DNA of 64,000 nt, taken from the NCBI GenBank assembly GCA_020025535.1, contig JAHHRY010000003.1:124001-188000 (forward strand), given 5' to 3'. Positions 26,365-35,424 of the stretch are shown here, piece by piece. Both the position numbers and the translations under genes were made by a program. Each line of letters starts with the position of its first letter. Positions within the stretch are counted from its first letter, which is position 1. The DNA is from Oscillospiraceae bacterium. GTDB taxonomy: Bacteria > Bacillota > Clostridia > Oscillospirales > Oscillospiraceae. The notes beneath the pieces are model-generated. The model was not told the origin of the DNA, did not search any database, and saw only the letters and a program-made list of their open reading frames with translations.

Positions 26365-28113
26365 TTAGTTATCCTGCCAGAGCTTGTGAAGCTTCTTGGA
26401 TCCGGTGCTTGCATAGATGGCGTCGTCACTCAATGCGTAAACAATACCGTTACTGGTAGTCATCATATCGACAATATCAGAAGCAACCTTTTTGCCCTTC
26501 TTACCATTGCTGGTAGCGTAGACATTTCCGTCGATATTATAGTATACAACATCTTTGCGGTTGATGCCGAGTTCCCATTCCACATCGTCACTGGCAATGA
26601 TTTGCTTCTTGGAACCGTTCTTGGCATTGCAGCTGTACAGACCGTCGTTGGAAATGCAATATGCCTTGCTGCGGTCGGAAGTGATAACATAATAATCAAC
26701 ATCGCTGCCGATCACCTTATATTTCTCAGAGGCACTGTCTCCGTCGCTGATCTTAATTACGCGCAGCTCATCATTGGAGCAGTAATACAGGTACTCGCCG
26801 CTCTGATCAAGAGAGGGAAGCTCAATGTTCGGAACAAGCTTGGAGGACTTGTCGGAGTTGCTGTGGATATACCATGCACTGGTATTATCCTTGCTATCCA
26901 CACCTACATATACATGCTTGTACAGAGACTTAACAGGATGAGTCAGGCTTCTGCGGACTCTGAAATCTATGGCGTCATTAGTGAGCAAAAGTCTGATCTC
27001 ATAGGAAGAGACTTTCTCGGCAGGATGTCCCTTGGTGGAAATGTAAGTCTTGCCTTCGGAATAGAACATAACCTGAGTATGGTCGACATTGAAGGAGATA
27101 CGGCTTGAACTAATGCTGCCCAGAGATTCCTTTTCGCTCTTGGTGTTGTAGACGTAGAGAACATTGCCGCCTTCTTTTTCGCTGATCACATAGATATACT
27201 TGCCCTTATTGGACATACCTACGAGACTCATGTCGTTGGAAGCGATTTTGATGGACTTGGAACCATCGAAATAGTACAGAGTGCTTTCGCCGTCCTCGTC
27301 TTCCATGAGATAGGAAACAGTTTTGCCGTCAGGGGAGATGACAACGGAATCCAGACCCTTGCAGTTTTCTTTGATTACCTTGCTCTTGCCGTTTTTGGTG
27401 TTGTAGAGTTTGAGGACGGTTTCGTCGCCTTCTTTGTCGCTATAGACGATGCCCTGGCCGTTGACACTAATATCAAAGCCGCCGACTTCTTCTGCAACAA
27501 CGGTATACTTGCTGCCGGTGACGGAAATCAGACGTTCACGGTCAATCTGGAAGGCGAAAACATTGCCATCCAGGCTGGCGGCCACTTTTGAAACATCGGA
27601 GCCGTCAATCTTGTCCTTGAGCATCTTGCCGTCACGGAAGATATAAATGGAATCTTCATGTGCATGTGCGTAATAATGGTGGTCATGGGAGATGAAACCA
27701 TTACCGGAATTGGCAATACCCAGAATGATGCACAGAATCAGCACCAGAGCTACGGCGCCACCGATGCCGCCGAGAACATACTTGTTCTTCAGGTAGGGCT
27801 TTACTTTTTCAACAACAGGCGCCACTGCGGGCTTAATTTTCGCCCAGAGGCCGATGGCAAAGGTTTTGACGCTGTGCCATGCGTTGGAAGCGGTCTGCTT
27901 GACGGCATCGGTATCAATTTTCTTCTTGCCGTCAGTATTCTGAGAGCCGGCAGTTTGTGCGGCGGACTGCTCAGGAATGGGGGGAACTGCGTTGGCTGCG
28001 GGAGCAGCATTTACATTGCTGTCTGTGGATTCGGTAGGATGCAAAGTGGCACCACAGCATGCACAGAAGCTGGTATCATCGGCAACTTCGCTGCCGCATT
28101 TGGGGCAAAACAT
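26365..28113 (-). CDS. Zinc-ribbon, single-pass membrane protein with propeller-like repeats
   Basis: The 582-residue protein starts MFCPKCGSEV with a four-cysteine zinc ribbon (CPKC and CACC). An Ala/Pro-rich linker follows, then one transmembrane helix (residues ~121-143) and a His-rich patch (HDHHYYAHAH). About 430 residues of repeating beta segments follow (for example NVFAFQIDRER, GIVYSDKEGD, KTVSYLMEDEDG, GKYIYVISEKEG), which read like a WD40/TolB-type beta-propeller outside the cell. The start at 28113 follows AAGGAGAATGTATT. It has a terminator of its own. Function unknown. Confidence 0.8.
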   Translation of the reverse strand: MFCPKCGSEVADDTSFCACCGATLHPTESTDSNVNAAPAANAVPPIPEQSAAQTAGSQNTDGKKKIDTDAVKQTASNAWHSVKTFAIGLWAKIKPAVAPVVEKVKPYLKNKYVLGGIGGAVALVLILCIILGIANSGNGFISHDHHYYAHAHEDSIYIFRDGKMLKDKIDGSDVSKVAASLDGNVFAFQIDRERLISVTGSKYTVVAEEVGGFDISVNGQGIVYSDKEGDETVLKLYNTKNGKSKVIKENCKGLDSVVISPDGKTVSYLMEDEDGESTLYYFDGSKSIKIASNDMSLVGMSNKGKYIYVISEKEGGNVLYVYNTKSEKESLGSISSSRISFNVDHTQVMFYSEGKTYISTKGHPAEKVSSYEIRLLLTNDAIDFRVRRSLTHPVKSLYKHVYVGVDSKDNTSAWYIHSNSDKSSKLVPNIELPSLDQSGEYLYYCSNDELRVIKISDGDSASEKYKVIGSDVDYYVITSDRSKAYCISNDGLYSCNAKNGSKKQIIASDDVEWELGINRKDVVYYNIDGNVYATSNGKKGKKVASDIVDMMTTSNGIVYALSDDAIYASTGSKKLHKLWQDN

Positions 28114-28303
28114 AATACATTCTCCTTTATGTATGCAAATTGCTGATATTATACCATTGCTTCCTGAAATTGTCAATTGCAGAGCCTGTATTTTATGTTG
28201 CAGATTTCTGGGATAAATCTTTTGAAAAACAGAACTAATGGAAGAATAAATGGGCATTTTCACATATCCTTCACATATATTTCAGCACAAAACAAAAGAG
28301 AAT

Positions 28304-28334
28304 GAACAGCAGAGAAAAATAGTCTCTGCTGTTC
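28304..28334 (-). terminator. Terminator of the first MATE gene
   Basis: A 12-bp perfect stem (GAACAGCAGAGA and complement) follows the stop codon; the minus-strand tail is ATTCTCTTTTGTTTTG. Confidence 0.88.
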
Positions 28335-28347
28335 AAAATCAGACAAA

Positions 28348-29751
28348 TTATATTTGTTTTTCGGATGCAGCCGGCATTACCGAATTTTTGCTGAATTTCA
28401 CTCTGCGGTAGTAGACTGCCATCAGCAGGCTGCACAGCAGCCACCCTGCAGGATAGCTCATGGCAATGGGTAAAACCTCGTTGCAGATCCTCGCCATGAA
28501 AAACAGATATGCCTGCCGGAAAAGAACAAAGGATGACAGCATAATGAACATGGGTGCCTTGCTGTTGCCTGCACCTCTGAGGGCACCTGCGTAAACCTGA
28601 TTGAAACAGCACAGCACATAAAACGGTGAAAGCCAGCGCAGAAGCATTGTGCCGCAGTCCACCACTTCCGGTTTGTGGTTAAAGAAAGCGACCACGGCCG
28701 GAGCGAATATAAGCACGGGAATCATAACGATGACTGTGAAAGCGATTCCCAGAGTTACGGCAATATGTACGCCCTTTTGTGCCCGCTCCGTCTGGAGCTT
28801 TCCCAGATTCTGACCGACGAAGGTGGTTACGGCCAGCGCTATGGACTGCATGGGGAGCAGAAGCAGCTGGTCAATTTTCGTGTAGGCAGTCCAGCCGGAC
28901 ATACAGTCGGAGCCAAAATAGTTAATATAGGACTGCACAAATATGTTGGAGAAGGAGGTAACTGCCATCTGCAGGGCGGCGGGGATGCCTACCAAAAACA
29001 TCTTTTTCAGGACTCTGGGATTGATGCTTAATTCGCGGATCCGAAGCTGAACGCAGTTGTCCGAACGCAGAAGGGTAAAGATCACCAGAAAAGCGGAGAT
29101 CAGCTGGGACACGACGGTAGCCCATGCGACACCGGCAACACCCATCTGAAAGCAGAGTACGAACACCAGATCCAGGATAATGTTCATCAAGGCGCATACC
29201 ATGAGAAAATAAAACGGCCTCTGTGAGTCGCCGACGGCCCGCAGAATGCCGGAACCCATGTTGTAGAGCATCAATCCCAGAATGCCTGCAAAGTAGATGG
29301 TAAGATATGCAGAGGCATCCGGAATGACTTCTTCGGGGGTTTTCATGAAATCCAGCATATAAGGGACCATGAGGATCCCAAGTGCGGTAAAGACCACGCC
29401 GAGGATCAGGGTCAGTACAATGGCCGTATGGACAGCGTCATGGACATCTTTTTGCCGGCGGGCGCCGTAAAACTGGCTGATTACCACGCCTGCACCGGAG
29501 GCAAGGCCTGTAAAGAATCCAATCAGCAGATTTGTAATCGGTCCGACGGTCCCCACGGCGGAGAAAGCTTCGTTGCTGACATAATTGCCCACCACCCAGG
29601 TATCCACGGTGTTATACAGCTGCTGGAAAAGGTTGCCTACCAAAAGGGGAATAGCAAAAGCTATGATATGATGTGCGATATTGCCTTCGGTCATATCCAC
29701 ATCCCGCTTTCGCCTGAAAAGTGCCTGATGCACACAAAACGGACGTTTCAT
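28348..29751 (-). CDS. MATE family efflux transporter
   Basis: This is a multidrug/toxin extrusion pump, cation-coupled, with 12 predicted transmembrane segments over about 467 residues. The segment AIPLLVGNLFQQLYNTVDTWVVGNYV is the family-typical first helix pair, and a second such repeat begins in the middle of the protein. The start is uncertain: ATG at 29751 (MKRPF) is used, but the internal ATG preceding TEGNIAHHI has a GGGATGTGG site and fits family alignments too. Substrate unknown. Confidence 0.85.
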   Translation of the reverse strand: MKRPFCVHQALFRRKRDVDMTEGNIAHHIIAFAIPLLVGNLFQQLYNTVDTWVVGNYVSNEAFSAVGTVGPITNLLIGFFTGLASGAGVVISQFYGARRQKDVHDAVHTAIVLTLILGVVFTALGILMVPYMLDFMKTPEEVIPDASAYLTIYFAGILGLMLYNMGSGILRAVGDSQRPFYFLMVCALMNIILDLVFVLCFQMGVAGVAWATVVSQLISAFLVIFTLLRSDNCVQLRIRELSINPRVLKKMFLVGIPAALQMAVTSFSNIFVQSYINYFGSDCMSGWTAYTKIDQLLLLPMQSIALAVTTFVGQNLGKLQTERAQKGVHIAVTLGIAFTVIVMIPVLIFAPAVVAFFNHKPEVVDCGTMLLRWLSPFYVLCCFNQVYAGALRGAGNSKAPMFIMLSSFVLFRQAYLFFMARICNEVLPIAMSYPAGWLLCSLLMAVYYRRVKFSKNSVMPAASEKQI

Positions 29752-29830
29752 AAACAAGAAGACACCATCCTGTAAAAGTATTTTATGCATACGGGCGTCT
29801 GTACACACATATGCTGATGCTGAGAATAGG

Positions 29831-29862
29831 CCAACACTCGCTGCAGGAGGGCAGCGAGTGTT
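29831..29862 (-). terminator. Hairpin downstream of the LRR protein gene
   Basis: A perfect 13-bp stem (CAACACTCGCTGC and complement) with a 6-nt loop lies 30 bp past the stop of the minus-strand LRR gene. The T-tract is poor, so it may act mainly as a 3' stabiliser. Confidence 0.6.
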
Positions 29863-29891
29863 GACAGACAGATTACAAACTAATTCACAAA

Positions 29892-31610
29892 CTAAATGGG
29901 ATTATAGTTGACAAGAACGCCGGCATTCACAAGAACATCCACGTTGGAAACCTTTGTTCCGTACACATTGACCGTTTTGAGGCTCTTGCATCTGACAAGG
30001 GAATTGATGTTACGCAGGTCAGGATTGTAATCCATGGATACGGTCTGCAGCTTTGACAGTCCTGAAAGCGCATCCAGAGATTCCAGTACATTATGCTCAC
30101 CGTTGATAGTGACCAGCTGGGCATCCCATTTAAAGGCGGGCAGCTCTGCGACTTCGTTATAGGAGAAGTTGAGGTTCTGCAGCTTCACATGATCCTTCAG
30201 TACGTCAATATTCAAGAGCGTGTTGTTGGAGATGTCCAGCTCGACCAGCTCCGTACAAAGCTCCAGCTGATCCACATGAATCAGATTGTTGTAAGCTGCG
30301 GCAAAGTGGGTCAGATTCACCAGGGACTGAATGCCTTCCAGATCCCATAGGCTGTTTCCGCTGACATCCAGTCTGGTAAGAGTGGTAAGAGAGCCAAGCG
30401 GTTCCGTGGTGACCAGAGAATTATAGGAAATATCCAGCATCTGCAGATTTTTCAGGTTTGCCAGGTCCTCCACGCTTACAATTGCGTTGCTGCTGAGGTC
30501 GAGCTCCTGCAGCTGCGGCATATTGGAAAGAACCTGAATATCCCGAATGCTGTTGTTGCTGAGGTCCAGGTGGACAAGCCCGGTTGCCTGTTCCAGATTT
30601 GCAATAGAGGAGATGTTGCATGATTCCAATGTGAGCGACTGCAGAAGCGGCAAAGAAGAGATGTTCTCAAGATCCTTGGCGGAAATGATGCTCTCGGAAA
30701 TAATCAGTGTTTCGAGATCGGTAAGTTCGGCGATGGCGTCCATGCTTTTGAAGGTGCAGCCGTTGATGGTCAGCTTCTTCAGATGAGGCAGCCATTTGAG
30801 GTCATCGCAGTTATGGGCAGCGGAGGGAATTTCAAATTCGCTGACTTCCCACAGCTCATTTGAGAAGATTTTTCGGTCATTTTGGATCTCAAGCTGCTCT
30901 CTTAAAGCAGTTTCCACGGCATTATCAGAAAAAACTACTTCCTCTATGACGCCTCCTATGGTATAATTGAAAACCGACAGCGGACTGACGAGACCATTTT
31001 CGCCTACACACAGGGCAAAAATGGTAGTCTCACCGGCATCCAGAGGAATGGAATCGGTGTACTGATCCTCTTCTTTACACGGGTATTCCTTATTCGTTGT
31101 GACATAGAGGGTGGTATCCGGTGCGCTGATTTCCAGGGAAATATACTGGGAATAAAAACCCGGCTTTGCAGAAGGAACAGGCGCAGGAGGACGCATGGCA
31201 TCCAGTTCCGCCTTGATGTCCGGGTTGCTGACTTTGTCCAGCATCAGCACGGCATCCCGGAGCTTGTTCTGCTCTACATATGTTTTGCACAGCGCCACAT
31301 AGAGGTCGGTACTGCCTCCGTCTTCAATAGCTTTTGACAAAGTGTACTCAGCTTTGGTATAATTGCCGATAGCTTTGAACTGTTCTGCCAGTTCGATGGC
31401 AACCTGCTCGTCGTGATTGGACTGACGGTAGGCCAGATTATAGAACCAGACGGCCAGACTGTGCTTGCCGTCATCTTCCAGGCGGCGTGCCTGCTTTAAA
31501 ATAACATCCCGGGTAAAAGTTGGATCATATTCAAAAAGGTACCAGCCAATGCTGAAAATGATAGCGAAGCTCAGCAGGAGTGGTACGATAACTTTCAGTA
31601 CTTTTTTCAT
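29892..31610 (-). CDS. Membrane-anchored leucine-rich repeat protein (internalin-like)
   Basis: The 572-residue protein has an N-terminal anchor (residues ~4-24). A TPR-like helical region follows (~45-140, AVWFYNLAYRQ, AEYTLSKAIEDGG). Next is a chitobiase/beta-hexosaminidase C-terminal-like beta domain (~155-230, ISLEISAPDTTLYVTTNK), then about twelve leucine-rich repeats of the 22-residue internalin type (LxxLxxLDLSxNxIxDIxxL). It is probably an extracellular binding protein. The start at 31610 is supported by the promoter at 31645-31673, which excludes the upstream in-frame ATG. Confidence 0.86.
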   Translation of the reverse strand: MKKVLKVIVPLLLSFAIIFSIGWYLFEYDPTFTRDVILKQARRLEDDGKHSLAVWFYNLAYRQSNHDEQVAIELAEQFKAIGNYTKAEYTLSKAIEDGGSTDLYVALCKTYVEQNKLRDAVLMLDKVSNPDIKAELDAMRPPAPVPSAKPGFYSQYISLEISAPDTTLYVTTNKEYPCKEEDQYTDSIPLDAGETTIFALCVGENGLVSPLSVFNYTIGGVIEEVVFSDNAVETALREQLEIQNDRKIFSNELWEVSEFEIPSAAHNCDDLKWLPHLKKLTINGCTFKSMDAIAELTDLETLIISESIISAKDLENISSLPLLQSLTLESCNISSIANLEQATGLVHLDLSNNSIRDIQVLSNMPQLQELDLSSNAIVSVEDLANLKNLQMLDISYNSLVTTEPLGSLTTLTRLDVSGNSLWDLEGIQSLVNLTHFAAAYNNLIHVDQLELCTELVELDISNNTLLNIDVLKDHVKLQNLNFSYNEVAELPAFKWDAQLVTINGEHNVLESLDALSGLSKLQTVSMDYNPDLRNINSLVRCKSLKTVNVYGTKVSNVDVLVNAGVLVNYNPI

Positions 31611-31644
31611 AATGTTGCTCCGTTTCGACAGAATACTCACCATA

Positions 31645-31673
31645 ATTATACCTGCAGCCGAAGATTATGTCAA
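31645..31673 (-). promoter_or_regulatory. Consensus sigma-A promoter of the LRR gene
   Basis: On the minus strand TTGACA and TATAAT are 17 bp apart, about 35 bp before the chosen ATG. Confidence 0.88.
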
Positions 31674-31759
31674 GGCGGCTGCACAATTATATCATTCACG
31701 CTTTCTGCTTCGACGGTATTTCTATGACCACGGAGTTAAAATAATCTAGGGGGATATTT

Positions 31760-32827
31760 ATGAACCGATTATGGAATGAAATCATCAGAGCCTCAATAAT
31801 TGGCTTCGCCGTTCCGGCTATACTTTTGGTGCTGGCTGTGCGCCTGTCTGCTCAGCCTGTTCACGGTGAACAGGGAGTGGTGCAGTCCACGGCAGCTACG
31901 GAAGAGGCGCAGCCGACTGAGACCGTGCCGCCCAGCACAGCCTGCCCGCCTACACTGCCACCCGAACCAACCATACCGGAGGTTGAACCTACCACGCCGC
32001 CGGTTCCGGAAAAAGTAAATATTTCCGTTCTCATGAACGGACAAGTAGTGGTAATGGATATGGAAGAATATCTGGTAGGCGTCATTCTGGCGGAGATGCC
32101 TGCGAGCTTTGAAATGGAAGCGCTAAAAGCACAGGCAGTCGTAGCAAGAACTTACGCGCTCAGATGCAGCGGCAAACATGCGCAGGGGTCGGTTTGCACC
32201 GATTACGCCTGCTGTCAGGCCTATATTCCGCCGGAGAAATATCTGACGGACTATAATGGCACATGGTCCGGGCTGGAGAAGATCCGCGAGGCTGTGATGG
32301 CGACCAGAGGACAGGTGCTGACCTACAATGGCCGGGTGATTATGGCTACTTATTTTTCCTGTTCCGGGGGAAGCACGGAAGATGCCGTTGCCGTCTGGGG
32401 ACAGGATATTCCGTACCTGCAGACAGTGGAAAGCCCCGGTGAGGAAGGGGCTGCCGTGTATGCTGACAGCGTCACGTTCACCGCGGAACAATTCCAAAGA
32501 CGGCTGGGCACCGTTCTGGACGGAACGCCGGGGAGCTGGTTTGGAAATATCACATATACCGCTGGCGGCGGTGTGGACACCATGGAGATCGGCGGCGTGC
32601 TCTACAAGGGAACCACTCTGCGTGCTTTGCTGGGACTGCGCTCCACGATTTTTACTCTGCGTGTTACAGAAAATTCCATCACCATTGACACCAAAGGCTT
32701 CGGTCACCGGGTGGGAATGAGCCAGTACGGCGCTGATGCAATGGCGGCCGGCGGCAGTACCTATGATAAAATTCTGGCCCACTATTACAGAGGGACGAAA
32801 CTGTCTCTGTACCCGTTTGAGACATAA
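31760..32827 (+). CDS. SpoIID/LytB-domain peptidoglycan lytic protein
   Basis: SpoIID-type proteins are membrane-anchored lytic transglycosylases that cleave denuded glycan during engulfment. The 355-residue protein has an anchor (residues ~12-32), a Pro/Thr/Glu-rich linker (~35-80) and a SpoIID domain with the motifs EEYLVGVILAEMPASFE, KAQAVVARTYAL, YFSCSGG and the C-terminal GFGHRVGMSQYGA. A GGGGG ribosome site precedes the ATG. spoIIR/spoIIIA genes are not adjacent, so it is either SpoIID itself or a paralogue. Confidence 0.85.
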   Translation: MNRLWNEIIRASIIGFAVPAILLVLAVRLSAQPVHGEQGVVQSTAATEEAQPTETVPPSTACPPTLPPEPTIPEVEPTTPPVPEKVNISVLMNGQVVVMDMEEYLVGVILAEMPASFEMEALKAQAVVARTYALRCSGKHAQGSVCTDYACCQAYIPPEKYLTDYNGTWSGLEKIREAVMATRGQVLTYNGRVIMATYFSCSGGSTEDAVAVWGQDIPYLQTVESPGEEGAAVYADSVTFTAEQFQRRLGTVLDGTPGSWFGNITYTAGGGVDTMEIGGVLYKGTTLRALLGLRSTIFTLRVTENSITIDTKGFGHRVGMSQYGADAMAAGGSTYDKILAHYYRGTKLSLYPFET

Positions 32828-32861
32828 TTTCCGGCATAATAGCTTTTCTTAAAAATGTGGG

Positions 32862-32890
32862 TTGCAAATTTTTTGTGCATATGGTATAAT
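32862..32890 (+). promoter_or_regulatory. Sigma-A promoter of the nucleoside kinase gene
   Basis: TTGCAA and TATAAT are 17 bp apart; an AAAGGAGG ribosome site precedes the ATG at 32938. Confidence 0.85.
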
Positions 32891-32937
32891 CATCCTCCCT
32901 CATCCCAGCGACAGATGCCGAAAAGGAGGTCGACAGA

Positions 32938-34632
32938 ATGGAATTAAGATTGGATGGACGTTGTATTGAGGCAACACCCGGAGCCAGCCTGCTGGATCTG
33001 GTAAGAGAATTGGGTTTAGACAGAAACTGTCTGTCTGAACGGCCTTTGGCGGCAAAAATTGCCGGCGAGGTTTATACACTGAACTATGTGCCGGTGCGCC
33101 CGAAGGATATGGAACACACCGTGGTTCGCAGAGCCATGGCGGATTCAGACGGTCAGATTCGCCTGGTAAGCTATAATGACGCAGCCGGTAAATCTGCCTA
33201 TATTCGTACGGCACAGTTTGTGATTTTCCTGGCACTGAGTCGGCTGTGGCCCGAGGCCAAGGCAAAAATGCATTGTACGGTCGGATCGGCAGTGTTTATG
33301 GAGCTGGATAAAACGGAGGATTACTCTGTTGACCGGCTGAAGGCGGAAATCCGGAGCATTGTTGATGCGGATATTCCGCTGATTCGCAGCCGAATCAGCA
33401 CCAAACAGGCCATAGAGTATTTTTCCAGTCATGGCAAGGATGATAAAGCAAGACTTCTCAGATGGCGGAAGGCGGAATATTTCGACCTTTATGCTTACGG
33501 AGATTTCTGTGATTACTATTACGGTGAGATGGCACCGTCTACCGGCTATCTCTCAGTGTGGGATGTTCTGGATGCCGAAGGCGGATTCCTGTTCCTGCTG
33601 CCGGATGACAATAATCCGGATAAAGTTGCGCCTTATGATGAAATGCCCAAGTATTTGAGCGTCTTTACTGAGGGACAGCGCTGGTGCGAGCTGATGGAGT
33701 GCGAGAACGTATCGGACCTCAATGAGCTGACGGAGAGCGGGAAAATCCGGGAACTGATCCGGGTTAATGAAGCCCTTCACGAAAAAGGATATTCCCATAT
33801 TGCAGATATTGTCTGTGAACGGGGAGCCAAAGTCGTTATGCTGGCCGGTCCCAGTTCTTCCGGTAAAACCACTTCTGCCCACAGACTGGCAACACAGCTT
33901 CGTGTCCATGGCAAGCAGCCGATTTTGATGAGTCTGGATGACTACTACATCGACCGGGATGCAATTCAGCCCGGCCCGGATGGCAAAGTCGATCTGGAAC
34001 ACATCAATACTCTGGATACCGACCTGTTCAAACAGCAGCTTCAGGCTTTGCTTACGGGAGAAGCCGTGGAACTGCCCACATTTAATTTCAAAACCGGCCG
34101 CCGGGAATGGCGCGGACACAGCCTTCAGCTGACCGATGCCACCGTCGTGATCGTGGAAGGCCTGCATGGCCTGAATCCTGCCCTGATGCCCGCGGGCCTG
34201 GACAAAAATCTGATTTTTAAGCTGTATGTCAGTCCGCTGCTTCCGCTGAACCTGGATGACCACAACCGGATTGCCAGCAGCTATCTGCGGCTGCTGCGGA
34301 GAATCGTCCGGGACTACGAAACCAGAGGATCTTCGGTCCAGAATACCATTTCCATGTGGGATTCTGTCAGAAGAGGCGAAAAACGCTGGATTTTCCCTTA
34401 TCAGGAGAATGCTGACTATACATTCAACAGTTCCACGCTGTATGAGCTGCCGGTGCTGAAAAAGCATATTTTCCCGCTGCTGACAGCCATTCAGCCGGAG
34501 GACGAGTGCTATGACGATGTTCGCGGCATTGTAAAAGTCCTCAACTACATTGAGGAAGCAGATGTGGATGATGAAATTCCTCCTACCAGTCTGGTGCGGG
34601 AATTCATTGGCGGCAACAGCTTCTACCGCTGA
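32938..34632 (+). CDS. Nucleoside kinase with TGS and ThrRS-like editing region
   Basis: This 564-residue protein of a common Clostridial family fuses three parts. An N-terminal TGS-like domain (~1-60) is followed by a region related to the threonyl-tRNA synthetase second additional domain (~80-280) and by a C-terminal uridine/phosphoribulokinase-type kinase. The last shows Walker A GPSSSGKTTS near residue 304 and SLDDYYIDRD after it. It probably phosphorylates uridine or a similar nucleoside using ATP or GTP. It is a single-gene unit with its own promoter and two terminator hairpins. Confidence 0.88.
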   Translation: MELRLDGRCIEATPGASLLDLVRELGLDRNCLSERPLAAKIAGEVYTLNYVPVRPKDMEHTVVRRAMADSDGQIRLVSYNDAAGKSAYIRTAQFVIFLALSRLWPEAKAKMHCTVGSAVFMELDKTEDYSVDRLKAEIRSIVDADIPLIRSRISTKQAIEYFSSHGKDDKARLLRWRKAEYFDLYAYGDFCDYYYGEMAPSTGYLSVWDVLDAEGGFLFLLPDDNNPDKVAPYDEMPKYLSVFTEGQRWCELMECENVSDLNELTESGKIRELIRVNEALHEKGYSHIADIVCERGAKVVMLAGPSSSGKTTSAHRLATQLRVHGKQPILMSLDDYYIDRDAIQPGPDGKVDLEHINTLDTDLFKQQLQALLTGEAVELPTFNFKTGRREWRGHSLQLTDATVVIVEGLHGLNPALMPAGLDKNLIFKLYVSPLLPLNLDDHNRIASSYLRLLRRIVRDYETRGSSVQNTISMWDSVRRGEKRWIFPYQENADYTFNSSTLYELPVLKKHIFPLLTAIQPEDECYDDVRGIVKVLNYIEEADVDDEIPPTSLVREFIGGNSFYR

Positions 34633-34643
34633 GCAGTATAAAA

Positions 34644-34670
34644 ATCCCCGGGAATCTTCGGGGGTTTGCG
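34644..34670 (+). terminator. First hairpin after nucleoside kinase
   Basis: An imperfect hairpin of ATCCCCGG/TTCGGGGGTTT type follows the stop by 11 bp; it could start termination before the stronger hairpin downstream. Confidence 0.55.
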
Positions 34671-34679
34671 GAACAGTAT

Positions 34680-34714
34680 CGGCAGTATCCGATTTTTCGG
34701 ATACTGCCGTTATT
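34680..34714 (+). terminator. Strong hairpin terminator
   Basis: A perfect 13-bp stem (CGGCAGTATCCGA and complement) with a TTTT loop is followed by TTATTTAT. Confidence 0.78.
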
Positions 34715-34897
34715 TATCCGTGAGAATGCAGCTTTCTGGTTGCCTGACAGGAAATAGTGGAAATACCGCTGCTGCCGGGATTGGAGAAATGATTGTATTC
34801 ATAGCAGCAGCCATTTGAAAAAGATCGTAAAAATGTAATTTTCAGCCCGGGACGGTTCCAATGAGTGCTTTTTCTAAAAGTAAAAGCAAAAACAAAA
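34715..34897. other. Gene-free stretch
   Basis: About 180 bp between two terminators with no plausible ORF, RNA or promoter pair that I could recognise. The run of AAAGTAAAAGCAAAAAC at its end is the T-tract of the minus-strand terminator. Confidence 0.5.
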
Positions 34898-34931
34898 ACG
34901 GCAGGCAGAGAATGAATCCTCTGTCTGCCGT
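34880..34931 (-). terminator. Terminator of the small membrane protein gene
   Basis: A 13-bp stem (ACGGCAGGCAGAG with CTCTGTCTGCCGT, one wobble) is followed on the minus strand by a long T-rich tail (TTTTTGTTTTTGCTTTT). Confidence 0.88.
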
Positions 34932-34985
34932 CTGCATTTTATTGTGTCATAAATCCGCTACGCTACCGGCGGGGATAATGTCGGT

Positions 34986-35273
34986 TTACGGGGCGGGGTA
35001 GTTTGCAATCAGCGAAACCAGCGTACACAGAATGATTGATGCGAATGCACAGGTAAACCACAGACTGCGCTGACGGAAGATTTCTCTGATATTCCACAGG
35101 ATCCACAGGCAATAGCCGGCGCCCAGCATGGTAAGAAGGCCGACAATGATTTTGGCTGCCGCAATACCCATGGCTGCTACAACCAGATATCCGACGAATA
35201 GGGCCAGATCGATCAGCAGAAAGACGGTCAATACCTGTTCCAATTTTTGATAACGGGTTTGTTTGTTTGCCAT
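34986..35273 (-). CDS. Small membrane protein of unknown function
   Basis: A 95-residue protein has three hydrophobic segments (about residues 15-36, 39-58 and 70-90) and a charged N-terminus (MANKQTRYQKLEQ). The start at 35273 follows AGGAGGG; an in-frame ATG 63 bp upstream lies at or before the transcription start. It has its own promoter and terminator. No family recognised. Confidence 0.72.
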   Translation of the reverse strand: MANKQTRYQKLEQVLTVFLLIDLALFVGYLVVAAMGIAAAKIIVGLLTMLGAGYCLWILWNIREIFRQRSLWFTCAFASIILCTLVSLIANYPAP

Positions 35274-35304
35274 TTCAGATCCCTCCTGAGTGTTATTTGG
35301 GGGT

Positions 35305-35333
35305 ATTTTACCACATTGCATCAAATAATGCAA
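35305..35333 (-). promoter_or_regulatory. Promoter of the small membrane protein gene
   Basis: On the minus strand TTGCAT and TAAAAT are 17 bp apart, about 32 bp before the ATG. Confidence 0.72.
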
Positions 35334-35357
35334 CAATTTAATATCCTTAGGAAATAC

Positions 35358-35386
35358 TTGCGTTCAGTAGAAAAGGGTGGTATAAT
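35358..35386 (+). promoter_or_regulatory. Sigma-A promoter of the scpA operon
   Basis: TTGCGT and TATAAT are 17 bp apart, about 38 bp before the scpA ATG, and diverge from the minus-strand promoter at 35305-35333. Confidence 0.85.
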
Positions 35387-35424
35387 ACACTGGATAAAAT
35401 GGGTAATTATTATAAGGAGCCGAT

